64,000 nt of DNA from Lachnospiraceae bacterium UBA7199. GTDB lineage: Bacteria; Bacillota; Clostridia; Lachnospirales; Lachnospiraceae. Position numbers and translations under genes: made by a program. Shown here one piece after another: positions 7,637 to 17,024 of the stretch. Numbering within the stretch: position 1 is the first letter of the stretch; each line of letters begins with the position of its first letter. Location: NCBI GenBank assembly GCA_002490775.1, contig DKUR01000011.1:28961-92960 (forward strand), read 5' to 3'. The notes below the pieces were generated by a model. The model made no database searches, was not told the DNA's origin, and saw only the letters and a list, made by a program, of their open reading frames with translations.

Positions 7637-9712
7637 ATGGCAAAATATCTTGTGATTGTGGAATCACCAGCAAAAGTAAAGACGATAAAGAAGTTTCTTG
7701 GGGCCAATTATGAGGTGGCTGCCAGTAACGGACATATACGTGATCTGCCAAAGAGTCAGTTGGGAATTGATGTAGCACATGATTATGAGCCAAAATACAT
7801 TACCATAAGGGGAAAAGGCGACATATTGGCAAGCCTTAGAAAGGAAGCAAAAAAGGCGGAAAAGATTTATCTGGCTACTGACCCTGACCGGGAAGGGGAA
7901 GCGATTTCCTGGCACCTTTTGATTGCTCTTAAACTGGAAGGGAAAAAGGTTTACCGTATCACCTTTAATGAGATTACAAAAAATGCGGTAAAGGAATCGT
8001 TAAAAAATGCCCGGGAGATCAATATGGATCTGGTAGATGCACAGCAGGCCAGACGGGTGCTTGACCGTATGGTAGGATACAGGATTTCGCCGCTGCTTTG
8101 GGCAAAGGTGAAGCGGGGCTTAAGTGCGGGACGTGTCCAGTCAGTTGCCCTGCGCATTATTTGTGACAGAGAAGAAGAAATCAATAATTTTATTCCGGAA
8201 GAGTACTGGAGCCTTGATGCTTCTTTCCGCATTCCAGGGCAGGCAAAGCCGCTTGTTGCCAAATATCATGGAAAAAAGGATAAAAAGGCTGTCATAGCAT
8301 CAAGAGAAGAACTTGATGGTATTTTAAAAGAAATAGAGCAGGCAGAATTTAAGGTGGGCGAGGTGAAAAAAGGAGAACGGATTAAGAAGGCGCCGCTTCC
8401 CTTTACAACTTCTACCCTGCAGCAGGAAGCAAGCAAGGTACTTAATTTCTCTACCCAGAAAACCATGCGCCTGGCACAGCAGCTCTATGAAGGAATTGAA
8501 ATTAAAGGAAATGGAACGGTAGGTGTGATTACCTATCTGCGTACGGACTCTACAAGAGTTTCAAAAGAAGCGGAAGAGATGGCCCGGGAATATATTGTAA
8601 ATAACTATGGAAATGGCTATGCAGCGGAGCAAAGCGCCGTATCGAAAAGTGACAAAAAGATTCAGGATGCCCATGAGGCAATCCGCCCCACTGATTTAAA
8701 CAGGACGCCTGCTGATTTGAAAGACTCCCTGTCAAGAGACCAGTTCCGGCTTTACCAGTTGATCTGGAAGCGCTTTACAGCCAGTAGAATGCAGCCGGCA
8801 AAATATGAAACAATATCTGTCAGGATTGATGCAGCAGAACACCGGTTTACGACGGCGGCATCCAAGCTTGTCTTTGATGGTTTTATGAGTGTATATACCC
8901 AGGAGGATGAAAAAGAGGCAGCAAATACACTGATAAAAAGTATAGACACCTCCACACCCCTTACCTTGATTTCTCTTGAAGAAAAGCAGCATTTCACCCA
9001 GCCTGCGCCCCATTTTACGGAAGCTTCTTTGGTGCATACTTTAGAGGAATTAGGGATCGGACGGCCAAGCACCTATGCGCCTACCATAACCACAATCCTG
9101 GCAAGACGCTATATTGTAAAGGAAAATAAAAATTTATATGTGACAGAAATTGGGGAAGTAGTCAACCATATGATGAAAGAAGCTTTTCCCAGTATTGTGG
9201 ATGTGAATTTTACTGCAAATCTTGAAGCACTTTTGGACGGAATTGAGGAGGGCAGTGTTAACTGGAAAACTGTAGTGTCCAATTTTTATCCGGATCTGGA
9301 TGAAGCCGTTAAAATAGCGGAGAAAGAGCTTGCAGAAGTTAAGATTAAAGATGAAGTTTCAGATGAAGCCTGCGATTTGTGCGGCAGACAGATGGTGATA
9401 AAGTATGGGCCGCATGGAAGATTTCTTGCCTGTCCAGGGTTTCCAGAGTGCCGCAACACCAAACCTTATTTTGAAAAAATAGGTGTTGAATGTCCCAAGT
9501 GCGGCAAGGATATTGTGCTTAAAAAGACCAAAAAGGGCAGAAAATATTATGGGTGCATTGGCAATCCTGAATGTGATTTTATGGTGTGGCAGAAGCCTTC
9601 AAAGGAAAAATGCCCCAAATGCGGTTCCCTTCTTCTTTATAAAGGAAATAAATTGGTTTGTATGGGCGAAAATTGTGGGTATGTTGCAGCCATATCAGAA
9701 AATGATAAATAA
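7637..9712 (+). CDS. topA: DNA topoisomerase I (type IA)
   Basis: It relaxes negatively supercoiled DNA by single-strand cleavage through a 5'-phosphotyrosine. The N-terminus carries the Toprim signature VESPAKV, with the acidic metal-binding motif DPDREGE at residue 82 onward. The catalytic tyrosine is Tyr300 in TYLRTDST. Three C-terminal zinc ribbons are visible as CxxC...C clusters (CDLCG, CPKCGKD, CPKCGSL), as in clostridial TopA. The length of 691 residues is normal for Firmicutes. The start is fixed by the RBS and by the conserved MAKYLVIVESPAK beginning. It is followed by codY, as in the Bacillus topA-codY-fla region, but the genes that lie between them in Bacillus (trmFO, xerC, clpQ, clpY) are absent here. 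Confidence 0.98.
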   Translation: MAKYLVIVESPAKVKTIKKFLGANYEVAASNGHIRDLPKSQLGIDVAHDYEPKYITIRGKGDILASLRKEAKKAEKIYLATDPDREGEAISWHLLIALKLEGKKVYRITFNEITKNAVKESLKNAREINMDLVDAQQARRVLDRMVGYRISPLLWAKVKRGLSAGRVQSVALRIICDREEEINNFIPEEYWSLDASFRIPGQAKPLVAKYHGKKDKKAVIASREELDGILKEIEQAEFKVGEVKKGERIKKAPLPFTTSTLQQEASKVLNFSTQKTMRLAQQLYEGIEIKGNGTVGVITYLRTDSTRVSKEAEEMAREYIVNNYGNGYAAEQSAVSKSDKKIQDAHEAIRPTDLNRTPADLKDSLSRDQFRLYQLIWKRFTASRMQPAKYETISVRIDAAEHRFTTAASKLVFDGFMSVYTQEDEKEAANTLIKSIDTSTPLTLISLEEKQHFTQPAPHFTEASLVHTLEELGIGRPSTYAPTITTILARRYIVKENKNLYVTEIGEVVNHMMKEAFPSIVDVNFTANLEALLDGIEEGSVNWKTVVSNFYPDLDEAVKIAEKELAEVKIKDEVSDEACDLCGRQMVIKYGPHGRFLACPGFPECRNTKPYFEKIGVECPKCGKDIVLKKTKKGRKYYGCIGNPECDFMVWQKPSKEKCPKCGSLLLYKGNKLVCMGENCGYVAAISENDK

Positions 9713-9748
9713 GTCAGAAAATTCTTTCCAATTAGTGGAATTATATAG

Positions 9749-9763
9749 AATTTTCCGTAAAGT
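9749..9763. promoter_or_regulatory. Candidate CodY box upstream of codY
   Basis: The 15-mer AATTTTCCGTAAAGT differs at three positions from the known CodY consensus AATTTTCWGAAAATT and ends 3 bases before the -35 box of codY. A perfect right half (CAGAAAATT) also occurs at 9715-9723. CodY autoregulation is inference. Confidence 0.4.
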
Positions 9764-9765
9764 CG

Positions 9766-9794
9766 TTGAAATTGCCTAAATCCTATGTTACAAT
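9766..9794 (+). promoter_or_regulatory. Sigma-A promoter of codY
   Basis: TTGAAA (9766-9771) and TACAAT (9789-9794) are separated by 17 bases. Transcription would start near 9801, which rules out coding sequence upstream of the ATG at 9826. Confidence 0.75.
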
Positions 9795-9825
9795 GTTTCT
9801 GAATGGTAGCGGTGGGAGGTATTGC

Positions 9826-10611
9826 ATGGGCAGTGTACAATTATTAGACAAAACCAGAAAAATTGGTAAGCTTCTTCATAACAATAATTCCAGCAAGGTG
9901 GTTTTTAACGATATTTGTTCTGTGTTATGCGAAATATTATCTTCCAATGTGCTGGTGATCAGTAAAAAAGGCAAGGTACTGGGTGTGGGAGATGGAGGCG
10001 GTGTTGATTCCATCACGGAGCTGATTGTGGATCAGGTAGGCGGCTTTATCGATAACCTGCTGAATGAAAGACTGTTGGCGGTTCTTTCCACCAAAGAAAA
10101 TGTAAATCTTGAAACCTTGGGCTTTGAAGAGGGAGACGTTAAGCGGTTTCAGGCGATCATCACACCAATAGAAATAGCCGGTGAAAGACTGGGAACTTTG
10201 TTTATTTATAAATGTGAAGCCCAGTATGATATTGATGACATTATTTTATGTGAGTATGGCACTACTGTGGTAGGTCTTGAAATGCTCCGGGCGGTTAACG
10301 AGGAAAATGCAGAAGAAAACAGAAAGCTTGCTGTTATTAAATCTGCCATTAATACGTTATCCTATTCCGAGATGGAGGCTGTAGTACATATTTTCGAGGA
10401 ATTAAACGGCATGGAAGGGATTCTGGTGGCAAGCAAGATTGCGGACAGAGTGGGGATTACTCGTTCCGTTATCGTAAATGTGCTTCGCAAGTTTGAAAGT
10501 GCCGGCGTGATTGAGTCCAGATCTTCAGGGATGAAGGGGACTTATATCAAGGTTTTGAATGATATGGTCTTTGATGAAGTGGAAAAGCTGAAAAAAGAGA
10601 AGATCAAATAA
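9826..10611 (+). CDS. codY: GTP-sensing global transcriptional regulator CodY
   Basis: CodY represses nutrient-limitation genes when GTP and branched-chain amino acids are plentiful. The protein has 261 residues, close to the usual 259. An N-terminal GAF-type ligand domain begins QLLDKTRKIGKLLH. A C-terminal winged helix contains the hallmark recognition helix (GITRSVIVNVLRKFES) followed by GVIESRSSGMKGT. The ATG at 9826 is preceded by GGGAGGT (9814-9820). Longer starts back to 9766 would run through the promoter and are rejected. It stands alone between topA and the fla/che operon. In Bacillus, codY also directly precedes flgB and CodY represses the fla/che operon; whether it does so here is not shown by the sequence. 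Confidence 0.97.
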   Translation: MGSVQLLDKTRKIGKLLHNNNSSKVVFNDICSVLCEILSSNVLVISKKGKVLGVGDGGGVDSITELIVDQVGGFIDNLLNERLLAVLSTKENVNLETLGFEEGDVKRFQAIITPIEIAGERLGTLFIYKCEAQYDIDDIILCEYGTTVVGLEMLRAVNEENAEENRKLAVIKSAINTLSYSEMEAVVHIFEELNGMEGILVASKIADRVGITRSVIVNVLRKFESAGVIESRSSGMKGTYIKVLNDMVFDEVEKLKKEKIK

Positions 10612-10645
10612 TTGAATATAGAACATAATGGATTATGGTAAGGTT

Positions 10646-10686
10646 AAAAGGATTTATGAGGCTTAAGGCAGAATGAATCCTTTTTT
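10646..10686 (+). terminator. Probable terminator of codY
   Basis: AAAAGGATT (10646-10654) pairs with AATCCTTTT (10676-10684), followed by T residues to 10686. The 21-nt loop is long, so the call is moderate. Confidence 0.55.
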
Positions 10687-10731
10687 ACAGTTTGCCAAAG
10701 AATTTTTTTATTTAGATTTTATAAAAATATC

Positions 10732-10759
10732 TTGTGTTTTTGGTTAAATAATCTATAAT
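10732..10759 (+). promoter_or_regulatory. Sigma-A promoter of the fla/che operon
   Basis: TTGTGT (10732-10737) and TATAAT (10754-10759) are separated by 16 bases in an AT-rich stretch, about 75 bases before flgB. No SigD-type promoter (TAAA...GCCGATAA-like) was seen here. The leader of about 68 nt shows no clear structure. Confidence 0.65.
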
Positions 10760-10833
10760 GAAATAGAGTGGCTAAAATATGCATAGATTTAAATCGTAGC
10801 TGAAATATATGAGTTTATGAAAGGAAGAACAGG

Positions 10834-11223
10834 ATGATTAACAGTAATGTATTTGACTATGTTAATGTGTTAAGTAAAGCTGCAGACGCGGCGGCACTGA
10901 GAAATGAAGTGCTTTCGCAGAATATGTCGAACATTGATACTCCTGGTTATAAAAGGCAGGATGTAGATTTTGAATCCCAGCTTCGCAGGGCCTTGGGCAA
11001 TTTCAGGTATAAATCGGTGGATGCTAAAGTTGCTCATTTGTCAAAGACAGATATGGAGGCAAGAATTTATACGGATTCGCCGGGATTTTCTTACCGACTG
11101 GATGGGAATAACGTTGATATCGATACGGAAGGGGCGGAATTTGCTTCCAACCAGATTAAATATAATGGATTAATTGACAGTATCAAACATGAATTTTCTA
11201 ACTTAAAGCTTGTTATGAAGTAG
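10834..11223 (+). CDS. flgB: Flagellar basal-body rod protein FlgB
   Basis: FlgB is a proximal rod subunit exported by the flagellar type III apparatus. The 129-residue protein has the rod/hook N-terminal signature (LSQNMSNIDTPGYKR, residues 28-42) and an amphipathic C-terminal helix (LIDSIKHEFSNLKLVMK) that packs in the rod. It is the first gene of the fla/che cluster, preceded by AAAGGAAG, with flgC starting 28 bases downstream, the same order as in Bacillus. Confidence 0.95.
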   Translation: MINSNVFDYVNVLSKAADAAALRNEVLSQNMSNIDTPGYKRQDVDFESQLRRALGNFRYKSVDAKVAHLSKTDMEARIYTDSPGFSYRLDGNNVDIDTEGAEFASNQIKYNGLIDSIKHEFSNLKLVMK

Positions 11224-11251
11224 AGAAGAAAGGTGAAGGTATTAGAGTGAT

Positions 11252-11698
11252 ATGAGTATATTTAATTCTTTTAACATTAATGCTTCCGGAATGACGGCAC
11301 AAAGGTACCGGATGGATATTATTTCTGAAAACCTTGCAAATTCTAATACAACAAGGACAGAAGACGGAACACCTTACAGACGAAAAGTAGTTACTTTTGA
11401 AGAAAGAGGACCGGCAGTGGGAACATTCAGCAGTTTTCTGGGAATTGCCGGCAGCAAGTATGACAGACAGGGCGTGAAAGTGAGCAAGGTTACAGAGGAC
11501 ACCTGGACGCCTATGAATATGGTTTATGATCCCTCGCATCCTGATGCGGATGAAAATGGTTACGTAATGGGACCTAATGTAAATGTTGTAACAGAAATGA
11601 CGAACCTGATTGACGCAAGCCGTTCCTATGAGGCCAATGCTACAGCGTTTAATGCCAGCAAGTCGATAGCAATGAAGGGGCTGGAGATGGCACAATAA
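11252..11698 (+). CDS. flgC: Flagellar basal-body rod protein FlgC
   Basis: FlgC is a rod subunit that polymerises next to FlgB. The 148-residue protein begins with the rod-type helix (FNSFNINASGMTAQRYRMD) and the SENLAN motif. It ends with the conserved LIDASRSYEANATAFNASK segment that forms the coiled-coil terminal helix. Length and position between flgB and fliE are typical. Confidence 0.97.
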   Translation: MSIFNSFNINASGMTAQRYRMDIISENLANSNTTRTEDGTPYRRKVVTFEERGPAVGTFSSFLGIAGSKYDRQGVKVSKVTEDTWTPMNMVYDPSHPDADENGYVMGPNVNVVTEMTNLIDASRSYEANATAFNASKSIAMKGLEMAQ

Positions 11699-11727
11699 TA
11701 AATCATTAAATACGGGGAGAGTAAGTA

Positions 11728-12042
11728 ATGGACATATCATCTTTTTATAATATATCATCAGAGGTCATCAAAACTGCTGCAGAAAATTCTTCGGCAGCCA
11801 AAGGGATTTCTACAGGTGAATTTGGAAGTATTTTTGATAAAGCGATGGAAAGCTTAAATACCACTAACGCATATTTATCAGATGCGGAAAATGAGAAAAT
11901 ACGCTGGGCACTGGGAGAAACAGAAAATACCCATCAGCTTACCAATGCGCTTCAGAAAGCATCAGCCGCACTATCTTACACGGTAGCAATAAGAGATAAA
12001 CTTCTCGAAGCATACAAAGAAATTATGCAGATGCAGGTTTAA
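11728..12042 (+). CDS. fliE: Flagellar hook-basal body complex protein FliE
   Basis: FliE joins the MS ring to the rod and is the first rod-associated substrate of the export gate. The 104-residue protein has the expected C-terminal signature (ALQKASAALSYTVAIRDKLLEAY) and no membrane segment. The RBS GGGGAGAG lies upstream. Order flgB-flgC-fliE-fliF is conserved. Confidence 0.93.
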   Translation: MDISSFYNISSEVIKTAAENSSAAKGISTGEFGSIFDKAMESLNTTNAYLSDAENEKIRWALGETENTHQLTNALQKASAALSYTVAIRDKLLEAYKEIMQMQV

Positions 12043-12086
12043 ATGATAAATAATGATAAGGGCTGATAACGGAAGAAGGGTAAATT

Positions 12087-13688
12087 ATGGCAGACAGGAT
12101 TAAGGAACTTTTAAATAAAGTTCTTGAATGGTGGAATAAATTTTCTACGAAACAAAAAACATTTATCATATCAGCGGGAGCCGGAGTTATCTTAGCTTTT
12201 GCAATTTTAATCACAATACTCACAAAGCCACAGTATGTTGTATTGGCAAATTGTGAATCCACCAAGGAAGCATCTGAAATCGTAGAGCTTCTGGAGGGGG
12301 AAGGTCTTAGCTATGAAGTGTCTGATGATGGATACCAGATAAAAATTAATAAGGATCAGCAGTCGGAAGCAAGCCTTCTGCTGGGGGCAAACGATATCCA
12401 GGCGGCTACATATACCATTGATAACGTTACAAATGGCGGCTTTAGTACCACAGAAGCCGATAAGGAGAAACGCTATGAACTGTATATGGAAACCCGGCTT
12501 GCCAATGATATTATCGGTAAGTTTTCCGTCGTTGAAAGTGCGGTGGTGGATTTGTACATACCCGAGCAGGTGGGAACATTGATTGCCAGTGAAGAAGAGT
12601 CTGGCGCATGGATCGTGTTGGAACTAAACGGTGAGTTTAGTGCGGATAACGCGGCAGGTTTAGCAAAGGCTGTTTCGGTAGCCATTGGAAACAAAACGCC
12701 GAAAGGCATTGTGATCATGGATACGGATGGGAATATGCTTTATTCCGGGGATGATTCTTACAGTGCATCCGGCACGGCAAATTCTCAAATGAGCGTTAAG
12801 ACGCAATGGGAAAATCAAATTAAAAATGATGTCAGAAAAGTTTTACTTGGAACCAATGAATTTGATAAAATAGAGGTAGCTGCTAACCTTGATGTGGATT
12901 TTTCTTCCAGTCAGGTAACAGATCATGAATATTATGTTCCAGATGGAAACAGCCAGGGATATTTAGCTTCCGAGAGGATTTACAGCTCTGAATCCACAAA
13001 CGGAGGGGGTGGCGTACCTGGGACCGATTCCAACGGTGATGTGGAATATATGTATCAGGATAATGGGGAAAGTACTTCTTCTCTTACTGAGGAAGAGAGA
13101 AATTTCCTGCCCTCAGAGCGTATTACCAATACAGAGAGGCTGCCTGGCGGAATTAATTATGACCAGTCCAGCATTTCAGTGGCCGCCATTATCATGAATC
13201 TGGTCAGGGAAGAAGATGTGCGCGCCCAGGGACTTTTGGATGGAGGCGTTTCCTGGGAAGAATATAAACTGGCAAACGCAGGGCGGACGCAGGTGGAAGT
13301 ACCAGCGGAAATGTATGATGTAATTTCTAAAGCCACTGGCTTCCCTGTTGACAATATTGCAATGGTCGCTTATTCAGAAAATGTATTTTATGACAGACAA
13401 GGGTTAAATGTTACAGCTTCTGATGTGATGCAGATCATACTGATCATTGTGATTTTGGCGCTGCTTGCTTTTGTGGTGATTCGAAGTATGCGTTCGGGCA
13501 GAGAAACCGAACAGCCGGAGGAGCTTTCGGTAGAAAGCCTTCTGCAGTCACAGCCGACGGTTGAACTTGAGGATATTGGTGGTGAGCAGATTTCTGAGAC
13601 CAGAAGATTGATAGAGAAATTTGTGGATGAAAATCCGGAGGCAGTGGCGAATCTGTTACGCAACTGGCTAAATGAAGAGTGGGGTTAA
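12087..13688 (+). CDS. fliF: Flagellar MS-ring protein FliF
   Basis: FliF forms the membrane ring that holds the rotor and export gate. At 533 residues it is near the usual length. It has an N-terminal membrane helix (about residues 24-45), two periplasmic ring-building motifs (NCESTKEASEIVELLEGEG early, then the larger RBM region), a low-complexity extracytoplasmic loop rich in Gly, Ser and Asp (about 300-340), and a second membrane helix (about 445-465). The cytoplasmic tail ends with RRLIEKFVDENPEAVANLLR, the part that binds FliG, whose gene follows. Confidence 0.97.
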   Translation: MADRIKELLNKVLEWWNKFSTKQKTFIISAGAGVILAFAILITILTKPQYVVLANCESTKEASEIVELLEGEGLSYEVSDDGYQIKINKDQQSEASLLLGANDIQAATYTIDNVTNGGFSTTEADKEKRYELYMETRLANDIIGKFSVVESAVVDLYIPEQVGTLIASEEESGAWIVLELNGEFSADNAAGLAKAVSVAIGNKTPKGIVIMDTDGNMLYSGDDSYSASGTANSQMSVKTQWENQIKNDVRKVLLGTNEFDKIEVAANLDVDFSSSQVTDHEYYVPDGNSQGYLASERIYSSESTNGGGGVPGTDSNGDVEYMYQDNGESTSSLTEEERNFLPSERITNTERLPGGINYDQSSISVAAIIMNLVREEDVRAQGLLDGGVSWEEYKLANAGRTQVEVPAEMYDVISKATGFPVDNIAMVAYSENVFYDRQGLNVTASDVMQIILIIVILALLAFVVIRSMRSGRETEQPEELSVESLLQSQPTVELEDIGGEQISETRRLIEKFVDENPEAVANLLRNWLNEEWG

Positions 13689-13723
13689 TCGAAAGAATGC
13701 CTTTAAGGGAGGTTTAGACAGTT

Positions 13724-14740
13724 ATGCCGAGAGGTGAGGGTGAAAAGATATCAGGAACCCAAAAGGCTGCAATTCTATTGATTGCACTTGGACCTGAAAA
13801 ATCTTCAACGATATTTAAACATCTAAAAGAAGAAGAAATAGAAGAACTAACGCTGGAGATTGCAAATACAAGAAGCGTGACGCCCCAGGTAAAAGAAGAA
13901 GTAATTGATGAATTTTATCAGGTGTGTTTAGCACAGCAGTATATTGCGGAAGGCGGTATTTCTTATGCCAAGGAACTTTTGGAAAAGGCGCTTGGCAGTG
14001 AAAAAGCGCTTGATGTAATCGGCAAGCTGACTGCATCTTTGCAGGTAAAGCCTTTCGAATTTATACGAAAGACGGATGCGGCACAGCTTTTAAACTTTAT
14101 TCAGGATGAGCATCCCCAGACGATTGCACTTATTTTGTCTTATTTGTCAGCAGCACAGGCAGCGCTTATCGTTTCTGCACTGCCGCCCAACAGGCAGGCT
14201 GATGTTGCAAAGCGTATTGCAGTGATGGACAGAACCAGTCCCGAGGTAATCAAGGAAGTGGAAAAAGTGCTTGAATCAAAGCTTGCATCACTGGTGAATC
14301 AGGATTATACCATTATTGGTGGTGTAGATGCAGTGGTAGATATTTTAAATACAGTGGACCGGGGTACAGAAAAGCACATCATGGAAACGCTGGAAATCGA
14401 AGAGCCAGAGCTTGCAGACGAGATCAGAAAGAAAATGTTTGTATTCGAGGATATTCTTCTTTTGGACGACCGTGCGATTCAGAGAGTGCTGCGTGATGTG
14501 GATAATAATGATCTAGGTCTTGCCCTTAAGGGTGCAAATGAACAGGTGCAGACCGTGGTATTCAACAATATGTCTAAACGTCTTGCTGTAATGATCAAGG
14601 AGGATATGGAATTCATGGGACCTGTACGTATGAAGGACGTAGAGGAAGCACAGCAGAAGATAGTAAATATTATCAGAAAGCTTGAAGATTCCGGTGAGAT
14701 TGTCATTTCCAGGGGTGGAGGTGACGAAATCGTTGTCTAA
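13724..14740 (+). CDS. fliG: Flagellar motor switch protein FliG
   Basis: FliG transmits stator force to the rotor and sets direction together with FliM and FliY. The 338-residue protein has the N-terminal FliF-binding domain (KAAILLIALGPEKSS), the middle domain with HPQTIALILSYL, and the C-terminal domain with charged torque helix residues (FEDILLLDDRAIQRVLRDVD). It lies between fliF and fliH. Its stop codon overlaps the proposed TTG start of fliH by 8 bases, suggesting coupled translation. Confidence 0.98.
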   Translation: MPRGEGEKISGTQKAAILLIALGPEKSSTIFKHLKEEEIEELTLEIANTRSVTPQVKEEVIDEFYQVCLAQQYIAEGGISYAKELLEKALGSEKALDVIGKLTASLQVKPFEFIRKTDAAQLLNFIQDEHPQTIALILSYLSAAQAALIVSALPPNRQADVAKRIAVMDRTSPEVIKEVEKVLESKLASLVNQDYTIIGGVDAVVDILNTVDRGTEKHIMETLEIEEPELADEIRKKMFVFEDILLLDDRAIQRVLRDVDNNDLGLALKGANEQVQTVVFNNMSKRLAVMIKEDMEFMGPVRMKDVEEAQQKIVNIIRKLEDSGEIVISRGGGDEIVV

Positions 14741-15584
14741 TTTGTATAAGTCGGGCTGGGTTGTTGTGAACGAGGATGCCCGCGTAATAGATGTAAATGA
14801 TTTGATAAAAAAACGGCTTCAGGAAAATGTTTCTGCCAGAATGTCCCATTCGGAGGCAGATCCGCAGGAGGAGGATGGGGGCTTTTCTTCTGGAATAGCG
14901 GCCGAAAAGATAGATGCACTGCTTGATCCTGATGGTGAAGGGACTGTTCTCAAAAACAATTCTCTGGAAGAATTGGAGGCGGTAAATCGGGAACTGGAAG
15001 CAGCAAGGGGAGAACTTGAGCAAGTAAAAGAAGAGACCAGCAGGATGCTGACGGAAGCGAATGTTCAGATAGAGCAGATGCGTAAAAATGCACTGGAGGA
15101 AGCAAAAACCCAGGGGTATCGGGAGGGCTTTGATCAAGGAATGGCAGAAGCCCAGGCTGAAAAAAATGTGTATTTAAACAAACAGGCTCAACTTGAAGAA
15201 GAGTACCGTCAGAGAATTGATGCGCTGGAGCCTGAGTTCATAGAAACCCTTACAGGTATCTATGAACATATTTTTAGGGTGGACTTAAGTGTGTATCATG
15301 ATCTTGTGGTTCATCTGCTGACAGATGCCATGCAGAAAACGGACACTGCGCGAAATTATATTGTGCATGTTTCCAAGCAGGACTATCCTACAGTAAGTGC
15401 TGCGAAAGAGAAAATTCTGGAGGAGACCGGAACGCTGCCATCGAATTTGGAAATTATATCTGATATGACGCTTTCCGTTTCCCAGTGCATGATTGAAACA
15501 GAGGATGGAATTTACGATTGCTCTCTTGGAACGGAGCTTGAGGAATTAAGAAGAAAGTTAATGCTTATAACTTATAAGAAATAA
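14733..15584 (+). CDS. fliH: Flagellar assembly protein FliH (export ATPase regulator)
   Basis: FliH binds and restrains the export ATPase FliI and links it to the C-ring. The protein is rich in Glu, Gln and Ala, with a long central coiled coil (about residues 75-170) and a C-terminal globular part. The segment EAKTQGYREGFDQGMAEA is the GxxxG-type helix typical of FliH. The start chosen is TTG at 14733, 11 bases after GGAGG (14717-14721), giving SNLYKSGWVV near the N-terminus as in related proteins. An ATG at 14682 inside fliG and GTG codons at 14715 and 14721 are alternatives. Placement between fliG and fliI supports the call. Confidence 0.88.
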   Translation: MSNLYKSGWVVVNEDARVIDVNDLIKKRLQENVSARMSHSEADPQEEDGGFSSGIAAEKIDALLDPDGEGTVLKNNSLEELEAVNRELEAARGELEQVKEETSRMLTEANVQIEQMRKNALEEAKTQGYREGFDQGMAEAQAEKNVYLNKQAQLEEEYRQRIDALEPEFIETLTGIYEHIFRVDLSVYHDLVVHLLTDAMQKTDTARNYIVHVSKQDYPTVSAAKEKILEETGTLPSNLEIISDMTLSVSQCMIETEDGIYDCSLGTELEELRRKLMLITYKK

Positions 15585-15610
15585 TTGAAGTCATAAAGGC
15601 GGAAGCTGAA

Positions 15611-16936
15611 TTGGTCACACAGGAAATTAATTTTGAAAAATACATAAATGTAACAAGAGAAAATTTCTTTAAGGTCAAGGGAAAGGTTGCTAATGTAGTT
15701 GGACTTACCATTGAATCTATTGGACCGGCCGCAAAGCTGGGGGATATCTGTATGATCTATCCTTCCATTAGTGATTCCAATGCGCATGCTGCTTTAGCGG
15801 AAGTAGTGGGATTTAAAGAGGGAAGAAATTTACTCATGCCCTATCAGAATGTAGAGGGAATCGGCCCCGGCAGCAGTGTGGAAAATACTGGTGCACCTTT
15901 AAAGGTACAGGTGGATGAAGGGCTTTTAGGGCATACGCTGAATGGGTTTGGAAAATCGGATGATGACATGATTTTAACCGGAGAGGAATACTCTGTGGAA
16001 GCCAAGCCGCCTGATCCCATGAAGCGTAAAATTATAGATGAGGTTCTGCCTTTGGGGGTAAAGGCGGTAGATGGCCTGATTACAGTGGGAAAAGGGCAGA
16101 GAATTGGAATCTTTGCCGGTTCTGGAGTAGGCAAGTCCACTCTGATGGGAATGTTTGCCAGAAATACAAAAGCAGATATCAATGTGATTGCCCTGATTGG
16201 AGAAAGAGGCAGAGAAGTACGAGAGTTTATAGAAAGAGACTTAGGGCCTGAAGGAATGCGCCGCTCGGTGGTAGTGGTTGCAACTTCTGATAAGCCGGCC
16301 CTTGAACGTAAAAAAGCGGCACAGACGGCTACTGCTATTGCGGAGTATTTTCGTGATCAGGGAAAGGATGTACTGCTTATGATGGATTCCTTGACACGTT
16401 TTTCTATGGCCCAGAGGGAAATTGGATTGGCAAGCGGAGAACCGCCCGTATCAAGAGGATATCCGCCCAGTGTTTATTCTGAGATGCCAAAGCTTTTAGA
16501 GAGGGCAGGCCGGTCTGACAAAGGTTCTATTACAGGCCTTTATACAGTACTGGTTGATGGGGATGATTTTAATGAACCCATTACAGATACGGCGAGAAGT
16601 ATTTTAGACGGACATATTATGCTGAACCGGAAGCTGGCACATAAAAACCATTATCCTGCAATTGATGTGCTGCAGAGCATTTCCAGGTGCATGAGCCAGA
16701 TTGCAGAAAAAGAACATAAAAGCTGTGCAGGACGCCTTAAGAATGTGCTGGCTACTTATAGTGAGGCAGAGGATCTGATCAATATAGGTGCTTATAAGGC
16801 GGGAAGCAACCCGGGAATTGATTATGCAATTCAGAAGATAGAAGAGGTCAATCAGTTTTTGATGCAGGATGTGGGTGATAAATATACATTTGAAGAGTCA
16901 GTTGCATTGATGAAAAAAATCTTTGCAGAAGAATAG
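15611..16936 (+). CDS. fliI: Flagellum-specific ATP synthase FliI
   Basis: FliI is the ATPase of the flagellar type III export apparatus, homologous to F1 beta. The 441-residue protein has the Walker A motif GSGVGKST (in FAGSGVGKSTLMG), the Walker B region VLLMMDSLTRF, and the AQREIGLASGEPP segment typical of FliI. The start is TTG at 15611 after AAAGGCGGAAG; no closer ATG fits the family N-terminus. It sits between fliH and fliJ, its regulator and its stalk partner. Confidence 0.98.
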   Translation: MVTQEINFEKYINVTRENFFKVKGKVANVVGLTIESIGPAAKLGDICMIYPSISDSNAHAALAEVVGFKEGRNLLMPYQNVEGIGPGSSVENTGAPLKVQVDEGLLGHTLNGFGKSDDDMILTGEEYSVEAKPPDPMKRKIIDEVLPLGVKAVDGLITVGKGQRIGIFAGSGVGKSTLMGMFARNTKADINVIALIGERGREVREFIERDLGPEGMRRSVVVVATSDKPALERKKAAQTATAIAEYFRDQGKDVLLMMDSLTRFSMAQREIGLASGEPPVSRGYPPSVYSEMPKLLERAGRSDKGSITGLYTVLVDGDDFNEPITDTARSILDGHIMLNRKLAHKNHYPAIDVLQSISRCMSQIAEKEHKSCAGRLKNVLATYSEAEDLINIGAYKAGSNPGIDYAIQKIEEVNQFLMQDVGDKYTFEESVALMKKIFAEE

Positions 16937-17024
16937 CCGGCGGTAAACAGGTTTGAAACATTTGTGGCAGAAAGCTGGTTTGGGGCATAGGCTTAACATA
17001 AGACGCTTCCGGCATGGAGGAGAA

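Noticed and set aside
9766..9825. N-terminal extension of CodY from an upstream start
   Set aside because: It would be translated from the promoter region (-35 and -10 of codY) and does not match the family start; the ATG at 9826 has a good SD.
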